Assembly (NCBI GenBank): GCA_018812925.1
Contig: JAHJCU010000004.1
Location: 370,289 to 434,288 of the forward strand
Direction of reading: 5' to 3'
From: Candidatus Omnitrophota bacterium
GTDB taxonomy: Bacteria; CAIJMQ01
Length of the DNA: 64,000 nt
Position numbers and translations under genes: made by a program. Below, in pieces: positions 8,504-14,977 of the stretch (the stretch's first letter is position 1; each line of letters opens with the position of its first letter). The notes beneath the pieces are model-generated. The model saw nothing but the letters and a program-made list of their open reading frames with translations, was not told where the DNA came from and ran no database searches.

Positions 8504-8538
8504 ACCGAGTTTTTAAATTGCGGGCAAGACCTGACCCT
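8504..8538. repeat. Direct repeat copy 2 (GGGTCAGGTCTTG type)
   Basis: ACCGAGTTTTTAAATTGCGG followed by GCAAGACCTGACCCTG is the partner of 6968-7001. It overlaps the 3' end of the following minus-strand gene and supplies its last residues and stop codon. Confidence 0.7.
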
Positions 8539-8986
8539 GTTTTTTGGCTGGATCTAATCCTCCGTGTAAACACTTGTCCTTGTTATCTTGGGGGTTATTA
8601 AAATCTCTCCAACCCTTATTTTCATTACCTATTTGTTTTAATAACATCAACACAGGGCTTTCTTTAGCCAATCTTTTAGCAGGGTCTAAATCATTCCGTC
8701 CATCATCTGGTGCATCATTGAATGCTGTGTTGTTATTTTTCATCCTACTCATATCTCTATTTTCTCTATAAAGTATTATAATCCTTTCCTTTCCTAAAAA
8801 GGATGCAGCATATTTCATGATTTCATTAAAAGCATTCACATTCCATTCCCAGCCCTCATTATTGTAGAAGGGTTTAAACTCAAAAGAACTTGATATTAAT
8901 TCTGTTATTTGGATTGCTTGTTCAATAGAGGCGAGATAATTCCCTTCAGCATCTCTTCCTAATTCACATAAAACATCATCAATCAT
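8513..8986 (-). CDS. Hypothetical protein with repeat-derived C-terminus
   Basis: This 157-residue soluble protein is of unrecognised family. The N-terminal part is helical (MIDDVLCELGRDAEGNYLAS, then a segment with WEWNVNAFNEIMKYAASFLG). The second half is low-complexity and Asn/Asp-rich (MKNNNTAFNDAPDDGRND). The last residues, KQGQVLPAI, are encoded by the direct repeat at 8504-8538, so the original end was probably lost when the repeat arrived. It is 49 nt downstream of the RES-like gene on the same strand and may share its transcript. It may be a decaying gene. Confidence 0.5.
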   Translation of the reverse strand: MIDDVLCELGRDAEGNYLASIEQAIQITELISSSFEFKPFYNNEGWEWNVNAFNEIMKYAASFLGKERIIILYRENRDMSRMKNNNTAFNDAPDDGRNDLDPAKRLAKESPVLMLLKQIGNENKGWRDFNNPQDNKDKCLHGGLDPAKKQGQVLPAI

Positions 8987-9035
8987 TTTAACAATCGGAG
9001 AGAGTTTTGTGGCTGAAACGGTCTAAAATCCTTTG

Positions 9036-10025
9036 TTATCTTGGAAAATTATGTCTGTCATAAGGCGGCAAACAATCTATTTCTGGGTATTCAAACGTGC
9101 TTTCTCCTTTACAGTACCAAGCACGGCGAATCTTGAGCTTCTTATTTGCAATTGATTCCCTAATCGAGAAATTAGAAGCACAATCGACATTACAACCTTT
9201 TCCCCACCAAACACTAGGATATGCCAGTGCTTCCACTAACCCCTGACCATATCTCCACATAACGCTCGAAATTACAGCTTGAATAAACCGAGAATTTTTT
9301 CTGCTCATGAAATATTTCTGCACGGATTTATATTTCAGCTCCCAAAGCTCCATCTCTTGATCAACGTCCTCGCACTTACTTCCATAAGCTTTAATGACTT
9401 TTTGTGTAACACCGTTTTTAACCCACTTTATAAATTGACCATGTTCAAAGTTATTAAAAACAATCGGTTCATCTAAATCATAGCCAAAATAATTAATCAT
9501 TAAATCCGCGTTACTAGTATTAGAAAATACCGCCTCAATTAAAGAAAATTCACCATTCTTTATCTCGTTCTCAGGAAGTGTTTCTTTCTTTGCCAACTCT
9601 TCGTGTGTTGAAAGATACAATACTGCTTCCGTAGGGTGCCCCGCTCTCCCTGTTTTAGCTTGGACTCTAAAAGGTGGGCACCAAAGATCTTTTGCTGACT
9701 TAAATCGTGTACACAATATTGCATTTCCTCTATTATCCTTTTCTTTGACTTCTTGTAGAGGCTTTGATTCTCCTAGATCTTTTTTATTGTGAAGTCTTAC
9801 TCTGAAAAATTTGTAGGGTTTATCTTGAGGATGATAAGATGGGCCAAAAGGTCTACCACATGTACAATATCCGAATTCCCTGTAGTACAAGAGTAAATCA
9901 GTGCTATTCAATTCAGAAATAAATTTTTTTTGAGTTTCTTCATCTTGAAGAGATTCATCAATTCTTTCAATTCTTCTGAACCAATCATCAAACTTTAATT
10001 CTAAATCTTTAAGGCATGATTCCAT
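9036..10025 (-). CDS. RES-domain-like protein
   Basis: This is a 329-residue protein. The central and C-terminal parts fit the RES layout: an Arg-containing FRVQAKTGRAGHPTEAVLYL with a Glu soon after (STHEELAKKE), and near the end EALAYPSVWWGKGCNVD, which matches the conserved Y-PS...N region. RES proteins of toxin-antitoxin systems degrade NAD, but longer RES proteins with other roles exist. The N-terminus has a Cys/Pro-rich segment, FGYCTCGRPFG. No Xre-like antitoxin is adjacent. The next minus-strand gene is the shortened 157-residue ORF. Assignment rests on motif spacing only. Confidence 0.5.
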   Translation of the reverse strand: MESCLKDLELKFDDWFRRIERIDESLQDEETQKKFISELNSTDLLLYYREFGYCTCGRPFGPSYHPQDKPYKFFRVRLHNKKDLGESKPLQEVKEKDNRGNAILCTRFKSAKDLWCPPFRVQAKTGRAGHPTEAVLYLSTHEELAKKETLPENEIKNGEFSLIEAVFSNTSNADLMINYFGYDLDEPIVFNNFEHGQFIKWVKNGVTQKVIKAYGSKCEDVDQEMELWELKYKSVQKYFMSRKNSRFIQAVISSVMWRYGQGLVEALAYPSVWWGKGCNVDCASNFSIRESIANKKLKIRRAWYCKGESTFEYPEIDCLPPYDRHNFPR

Positions 10026-10079
10026 TTTCTATCTCACATTCTCAAAATTGAACTCCAGCTCCATTCTTCTATTGGGATT

Positions 10080-10241
10080 TTAAAAACCAGCTAATGCCGT
10101 GGTAACACCATTCCATTCCCATTCAGAGAATTTCTTGCGAATTTCTGCAATTGTTTCTTCGCATTTATCTCAATACAAATATGCTCCACTATATCTTAAT
10201 TCTAAAACTACTCTATTTAATTTTAGATCGTTAAAATTCAT
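10080..10241 (-). pseudogene. Gene remnant with in-frame stop codons
   Basis: Reading from ATG 10241, 23 codons (MNFNDLKLNRVVLELRYSG, then AYLY) reach TGA at 10172-10170. The same frame then continues DKCEETIAEIRKKFSEWEWN up to TAA at 10082-10080. It carries on as NPNRRMELEFNFENVR to another stop, still in frame with the RES-like gene that begins at 10025. The pieces read as one coherent protein broken by point mutations (TGA where TGG would give Trp). The family is not recognised. Confidence 0.6.
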
Positions 10242-10312
10242 TTTGGCTCCTTATTGATAAGAGAAATTGTACTCCTATATCTTGAAAAGTGTCAAAAGGG
10301 AAATAGGTTTTT

Positions 10313-10345
10313 ACTTACAGCTTATAGCTTAAAGCTTACCGCTAA
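10313..10345. repeat. R1 heptamer array upstream of mnmG
   Basis: CTTACAGCTTATAGCTTAAA followed by GCTTACCGCTAA is one arm of the R1 type with about 7-nt steps, 17 nt before the mnmG start. It is translated as an in-frame extension if a start at 10254 is used, which argues against that start. Confidence 0.7.
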
Positions 10346-10361
10346 TGTTAAAATATCTCTA

Positions 10362-12182
10362 ATGGTTAAGAATAAATACGACATTATTGTGGTCGGCGGA
10401 GGTCACGCTGGATGTGAAGCGGCGCTGGCATCTGCGCGGATGGGTTCTAAAACTCTCCTCATCACTCTGCATAAGAATATGTTGGGATTTTTGTCGTGCA
10501 ATCCTGCAATCGGCGGTGTCGGCAAAGGACAACTCGTCAAAGAAATTGATGCTCTTGGCGGTGAGATGGCTAAGGCGACCGATGCAACAGGAATACAGTT
10601 TAAAACCTTGAATACTTCCAAAGGTCCTGCGGTTTGGTCATCACGGGCGCAGGTTGATATGGCGAAATATTCTTTATATATGCAGGATGTATTAAGCAAA
10701 CAAGACAATCTTGAAATACTTGAGGGTGAAGTTAAGAAATTAATCGTTAAGGACGGAACTATTAAAGGAGTTGAAACCGACAAGGACGAAAAAATATCCG
10801 CAAAAGCGGTTGTGATTACTCCCGGAACATTTTTAAACGGATTGATGCATATCGGGATGGAAAGTTTCGCAGGCGGAAGAATTGAAGAGAAACAATCAAG
10901 TAAAGAACTTTCCGATTCGTTAAAGAAATTGGGATTTAAACTTCTCAGGTTTAAGACGGGCACTTGCGCAAGATTAGACGGAAAAACAATTGATTATTCT
11001 AATTTAAGAATTCAGGAAGGCGATGAACCGCCCGTGCCGTTCTCTTTCAGTACTTGTAGGCTTAAGCTTAAGCAAGTTCCTTGTTACATAACACATACGA
11101 GCGAAAAGACGCACGATATCATCAGAAAAAATCTAGACCGCTCGCCTCTTTTCAGCGGAAAGATTCTGGGAACGGGCGTGAGATACTGTCCGTCGCTGGA
11201 AGATAAGGTTGTGAAATTTGCGGAACATACCAAACATCAGATATTTCTTGAACCCGAAGGATTGGAAACGGATGAGATTTATCCCAACGGTCTTTCTACG
11301 AGTCTGCCTACGGATGTGCAGGAGGAATTTATTCGTTCGGTCGAGGGCTTAGAGAATGTAAAAATAAACCGTTTCGGTTACGGAATAGAACACGATGTTG
11401 TTGACTCTACCCAGCTTCTTCCAACGCTTGAGACGAAGCCGGTGCAAAATTTATACCTTGCCGGACAGATTAACGGGACAACGGGATATGAAGAAGCAGC
11501 GGCTCAAGGACTTATTGCAGGGATCAATGCATCGCTCAAAGTAAAAGGAAAACCGCCTTTAATTTTAGACCGTTCAACGAGTTATATCGGAGTATTGATT
11601 GATGATTTGATAACCAAAGGCACGAACGAGCCGTATAGAATGTTTACTTCGCGCGTGGAATACCGCCTTATATTAAGAGAAGATAATGCAGATTTACGCC
11701 TTAGAAAAATAGGGTTTGATGTCGGGTTGGTTGATAAGAAGACATTTGAACAGGTACAGGAAAAACAGAAATTGATTGATGAGGGGATAAAGGAATTGAA
11801 GAAACGCAGTACTGTTATTAAGAATGAGAAGATTAAGCTTTATCAATTTATCAAGAAACCTCACAACAAAATAGAGACGATAAAGGATGAGCTTCCCGAT
11901 TATCCTGCAGAGGTATTGCGCGAGATGGAAATTGAAGTTAAATATGAAGGATATATCAAGAGAGAATTTTCAGAAGTGAATAAATTTAAGCATTTGGAAA
12001 AAATTAAGATATCGCCCGATTTGGATTACAGCAAGGTGCCAGGGCTGTCTTTTGAGATTAAAGAAAAACTTTCCAAATTTAAACCGCTTAATCTGGGGCA
12101 GGCAAGCAGGATATCAGGCATTACGCCCGTGGCAATCAGTATTTTGATTGTGTATTTGAGGGAATATGGAAAAAGGAGGTAA
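10362..12182 (+). CDS. mnmG: tRNA uridine-5-carboxymethylaminomethyl modification enzyme MnmG (GidA)
   Basis: MnmG acts with MnmE to install the cmnm5 group at U34 of several tRNAs, using FAD, NADH and methylene-THF. The N-terminus is VKNKYDIIVVGGGHAGCEAA (Rossmann FAD site). The family signature SCNPAIGGVGKGQLVKEIDA follows, then the conserved KTGTCARLDG and the active-site region with VPCYITHT, and later GQINGTTGYEEAAAQG. The C-terminal helical domain contains EYRLILREDNADLRL. It is about 606 residues, a little under the usual 620-630. I placed the start at ATG 10362. A longer reading from 10254 would add residues translated from an R1 repeat. The stop overlaps the strong ribosome binding site of the next gene. 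Confidence 0.95.
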   Translation: MVKNKYDIIVVGGGHAGCEAALASARMGSKTLLITLHKNMLGFLSCNPAIGGVGKGQLVKEIDALGGEMAKATDATGIQFKTLNTSKGPAVWSSRAQVDMAKYSLYMQDVLSKQDNLEILEGEVKKLIVKDGTIKGVETDKDEKISAKAVVITPGTFLNGLMHIGMESFAGGRIEEKQSSKELSDSLKKLGFKLLRFKTGTCARLDGKTIDYSNLRIQEGDEPPVPFSFSTCRLKLKQVPCYITHTSEKTHDIIRKNLDRSPLFSGKILGTGVRYCPSLEDKVVKFAEHTKHQIFLEPEGLETDEIYPNGLSTSLPTDVQEEFIRSVEGLENVKINRFGYGIEHDVVDSTQLLPTLETKPVQNLYLAGQINGTTGYEEAAAQGLIAGINASLKVKGKPPLILDRSTSYIGVLIDDLITKGTNEPYRMFTSRVEYRLILREDNADLRLRKIGFDVGLVDKKTFEQVQEKQKLIDEGIKELKKRSTVIKNEKIKLYQFIKKPHNKIETIKDELPDYPAEVLREMEIEVKYEGYIKREFSEVNKFKHLEKIKISPDLDYSKVPGLSFEIKEKLSKFKPLNLGQASRISGITPVAISILIVYLREYGKRR

Positions 12183-12185
12183 ATT

Positions 12186-12671
12186 ATGGAAGATAAAGTG
12201 CAAGAAACTAATAAACAATCCGAATGTATACCGAGTTTTACTATATATACTATGTTTGCAGGGATTATATGGATTGTTCTAGGAAGTTTCAGTCTATTGG
12301 CAATGTTTTATCTAACTAAGTTTTTTCTTACTAGCTCAAAAGAGATGTTTTCAGGCAGTTCTTTATTTATTTTCCTCCGTACTGCAGTTATTTTTACTTT
12401 CTTGGGGATAGGTTTTACATATATTGGTGTGCAGACCATTATGGGAAAAGCTCGTGACGTGATAGTGCCCAGTATATGTTCCATATTAATGGGGTTATTC
12501 ATATTATTAAAAAGTGTTCAAAATGGTGATTGGACAATCTTCGATTTAGCAGTTGTTCTTGTAATAGCAGGTATCTTGGCGCTAATAGGACGAAGCCAAT
12601 ATAAAGCCTGGCGGAACGCGCGGATAAAAAAGACAGATGATAGCAAGGTAGTGGAAAAATTGAAAGAATGA
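12186..12671 (+). CDS. Small integral membrane protein, unknown function
   Basis: This 161-residue protein has four hydrophobic segments: about residues 17-47 (TMFAGIIWIVLGSFSLLAMF), 58-82 (FLRTAVIFTFLGIGFTYIGV), 91-105, and 115-133 (FDLAVVLVIAGILALIG). A basic C-terminal tail follows. The start has a textbook ribosome binding site (AAAAGGAGGT, 5-6 nt) that overlaps the mnmG stop. Its stop overlaps the next start by 4 nt (ATGA), so the three genes are translationally coupled. The family is not recognised. Confidence 0.75.
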   Translation: MEDKVQETNKQSECIPSFTIYTMFAGIIWIVLGSFSLLAMFYLTKFFLTSSKEMFSGSSLFIFLRTAVIFTFLGIGFTYIGVQTIMGKARDVIVPSICSILMGLFILLKSVQNGDWTIFDLAVVLVIAGILALIGRSQYKAWRNARIKKTDDSKVVEKLKE

Positions 12672-13588
12672 AAAACGACCAAAAATATTATAAATTCTTC
12701 GAATATTTAAAAGAAAGGTTTGGATGTAGAGTTTATAAAGTCAGCATAGATGCGGGATTTTCCTGCCCGAATAAAGACGGGAAACTCAGCAAAGACGGAT
12801 GTATTTATTGCGATAACAAAGCATTCAGTTTAAATAGTAGAATTCCCGCTCAACCAATAGAGAGCCAGATTGAAAATGGGATAGCGTTTGGCAGACAAAG
12901 ATATGGCGCGGAGAAATTCATAGTATATTTTCAGGCATATACAAATACCTTTGCACCATTAAATATCTTAAAAGAAAGATACGATGTCGTCAGAAAGTTT
13001 CAGGACATTGTCGGGATATCTATCGGAACACGCCCCGACTGTGTAAATGAAGAAATACTGGATTTGATTAATAGTTATTCTAAGGATTACGAAGTGTGGC
13101 TTGAATACGGTCTTCAGAGTATCCACGATAAGACTTTAAAATTAATAAACAGGCATCATACATACAAAGATTTTTTTAAAGCGGTTGAGTTAACGAAAAA
13201 AAGAAATATAAAAATATGCGCTCATATAATTATCGGACTGCCTAACGAAACTAAAGAAGAAATACTGGAAACGGCAAAAACTTTGGCGAAATTAAAAATA
13301 GACGGGGTAAAAATCCATCCTTTGCATATCGTTAAGGGAACTAAGTTAGAAGAATTTTATAACAAAGACAAATATAAACCGCTGGAATTGGATGAGTATG
13401 TAAATATAGTAACTGAATTTTTGGGATATATTCCACCGACAACTGTTATTCAACGCATAACAGCCGACTGCCCAAAGGAATTTCTCGTTGCGCCGTTGTG
13501 GATTCTTAATAAAAACGCCGTTTTAAACCTGATAGAAAAAAAGTTGGAAGAAAATAATACATATCAAGGGAAAACCGAAACTACATGA
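12668..13588 (+). CDS. TIGR01212/YhcC-family radical SAM protein
   Basis: This 306-residue radical SAM protein has its 4Fe-4S ligands in the spaced form C-x7-C-x2-C: FSCPNKDGKLSKDGCIYC. The motif QAYTNTFAPL is followed by IGTRPDCVNEEILDL, LEYGLQSIHD and IIGLPNETKEE, all typical of the YhcC group. YhcC-type proteins are related to the Elp3-like radical SAM enzymes and their substrate is not firmly known. The start overlaps the preceding membrane protein gene by 4 nt. The length is usual for the family. Confidence 0.88.
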   Translation: MKNDQKYYKFFEYLKERFGCRVYKVSIDAGFSCPNKDGKLSKDGCIYCDNKAFSLNSRIPAQPIESQIENGIAFGRQRYGAEKFIVYFQAYTNTFAPLNILKERYDVVRKFQDIVGISIGTRPDCVNEEILDLINSYSKDYEVWLEYGLQSIHDKTLKLINRHHTYKDFFKAVELTKKRNIKICAHIIIGLPNETKEEILETAKTLAKLKIDGVKIHPLHIVKGTKLEEFYNKDKYKPLELDEYVNIVTEFLGYIPPTTVIQRITADCPKEFLVAPLWILNKNAVLNLIEKKLEENNTYQGKTETT

Positions 13589-13675
13589 TTCTAGATGCTA
13601 CCTGCCCGCAAAGATTGGCAGGCGGGGATTCTTGTTGTTTTTACTAGTATCTAGCATCAAGTATCCAGTATTTAT
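13589..13675. repeat. Heptamer-array inverted repeat R3 with embedded GC palindrome (Pal-A)
   Basis: The left arm GATTCTAGATGCTA and the right arm ACTAGTATCTAGCATCAAGT plus ATCCAGTAT have 7-nt steps (TCTAGTA/TCTAGCA/TCAAGTA). Nested at 13601-13627 is CCTGCCCGC, a 7-8 nt loop, then GCAGGCGGGG. This is a Pal-A element in the opposite orientation to the copy at 14921. The array precedes carA. The bases 13676-13731 show no clear promoter. Confidence 0.75.
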
Positions 13676-13731
13676 TTTGCGTTTTTGCCAAACATTGATT
13701 TTTTTGATAAACTTTTCCTAAAATTTAACCG

Positions 13732-14820
13732 ATGAAAGCGAAATTAGTATTAGAAGACGGTAGTTGTTTTGAAGGTATTTCCATCGGCGTCCCCGGCGAA
13801 AAAATCGGCGAAGTCATCCTCAATACCACAGTTGTAGGTTATCAGGAAATGATGACAGACCCTGCGAATGCGGGCAAAATTTTAGTCCTCACATATCCTC
13901 TTATCGGCAATTATGGTATAGCCGAAAAATTTAACGAATCAAAAAAATGTTGGCTGGAAGGTCTGATTATAAAAGAAAGCAGCAAGATGTATTCCAACTG
14001 GCAGGCGGAAGATAGTTTCGAAAATTTCCTAAGCAAAGAAAAAACCGTTGCAATAAGCGAGATTGATACAAGGACATTGGCTGTTAAAATCAGAGACAAT
14101 GGCGAGATGCTGGGAATAATTTCCACCCAAGATACAAATGAAAAGAAATTGCTACAGAAGTTACAAAAAGCCGCAAAGAATATAAAGAAAAATTTTATAA
14201 AAGAAATTTCCGTAAAAGAAGTCACAAAAATAAAACCCAACTCTTCCGGTTCCAAAATAGCGATATTGGACTTGGGAATTACTAACGGATTTATTAAACA
14301 ATTAAAAACTCTGGGATGTAATATAACTTTATTACCATACGATACAGATGCGGATAAAATATTGAAATCGGGATTTGATGCTGTAGTTATTTCCAATGGT
14401 CCCGAAGCTGACGAAGCAATCCCTATAATCACACAAACTACGAAAAAACTGCTCGGTAAAATTCCTGTTTTAGGAATATCCACGGGACATGAAATCATCG
14501 CTCTTGCGCTAGGTGGGAAACTGAAAAAAATGGCAATGGGACACCGCGGTGTAAACTATCCGGTTAAATCGCCTGATTCGTTTAAAGGGGAAATTACCGT
14601 TCAAAACCATTCATTTATTGTGGATGAAGATTCTATAAAGAATCGAAAAGACACCCGCGTAACTTTGCGCAATGTAAACGATAATTCTATAGAAGAGATG
14701 GAAAGCAAGTCCCTAAAATTTATTTCAACGCAATATTATCCACTCAGTCCGGGGTTTGATGAAGTAAATGAAGTATTTAAAAGATTTTTGAAAATGATGG
14801 AGAAGACCCGTAAATCGTAA
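13732..14820 (+). CDS. carA: Carbamoyl phosphate synthase small subunit CarA, glutaminase residues lost
   Basis: CarA normally hydrolyses glutamine and channels ammonia to CarB. The protein is 362 residues. The N-terminal domain is typical (LVLEDGSCFEGISIG, VVGYQEMMTDP, LTYPLIGNYGI, ISEIDTRTLAVKIRDNG). The C-terminal class I amidotransferase domain keeps its fold markers (ISNGPEADE, MAMGHRGVNYPV, QNHSF) but not its catalytic triad. The nucleophile motif GICLGHQ reads GISTGHE, with Ser250 in place of Cys, and the HPE motif reads QYYPLSP, losing both His and Glu. Vertebrate CPS1, which uses free ammonia, also has Ser at the Cys position. The partner CarB follows. I infer an ammonia-dependent enzyme; moonlighting or a missing glutaminase partner are alternatives. 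Confidence 0.93.
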   Translation: MKAKLVLEDGSCFEGISIGVPGEKIGEVILNTTVVGYQEMMTDPANAGKILVLTYPLIGNYGIAEKFNESKKCWLEGLIIKESSKMYSNWQAEDSFENFLSKEKTVAISEIDTRTLAVKIRDNGEMLGIISTQDTNEKKLLQKLQKAAKNIKKNFIKEISVKEVTKIKPNSSGSKIAILDLGITNGFIKQLKTLGCNITLLPYDTDADKILKSGFDAVVISNGPEADEAIPIITQTTKKLLGKIPVLGISTGHEIIALALGGKLKKMAMGHRGVNYPVKSPDSFKGEITVQNHSFIVDEDSIKNRKDTRVTLRNVNDNSIEEMESKSLKFISTQYYPLSPGFDEVNEVFKRFLKMMEKTRKS

Positions 14821-14975
14821 ATGGTAAATAGTAATTGGTAATCTACAATCCGTAAGGCGTAATCAGTAATTGGTAAATGGTAATTAAATAATAAAGACAA
14901 CTTAAAAGGTTACGAATTACGCCCGCCTGCTTGCGAAGCGGGCAGGCTTTATGAGTTACTAATTACGGTAATTTA
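14812..14975. repeat. Heptamer-array inverted repeat R2 with embedded Pal-A between carA and carB
   Basis: The left arm CGTAAATGGTAAATAGTAAT and following TGGTAAT units step by 7 nt. The right arm is TGAGTTACTAATTACGG. At 14921-14947 sits the GC-rich GCCCGCCTGC-TTGCGAA-GCGGGCAGGC. In this element GCCCGC can pair with GCGGGC, or the adjacent GCCTGC with GCAGGC, giving two mutually exclusive hairpins. The array begins inside the carA stop region and ends at the carB start, with no standard ribosome binding site. Confidence 0.75.
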
Positions 14976-14977
14976 AT

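Noticed and set aside
10170-10172. TGA as selenocysteine or reassigned codon
   Set aside because: No selenocysteine insertion hairpin was recognised, further stops follow in the same frame, and TGA is used as a normal stop in pflB and pyrB.
10254-10361. N-terminal extension of mnmG
   Set aside because: The extra 36 codons are translated from an R1 repeat and have no family counterpart; ATG 10362 gives the standard MnmG start.
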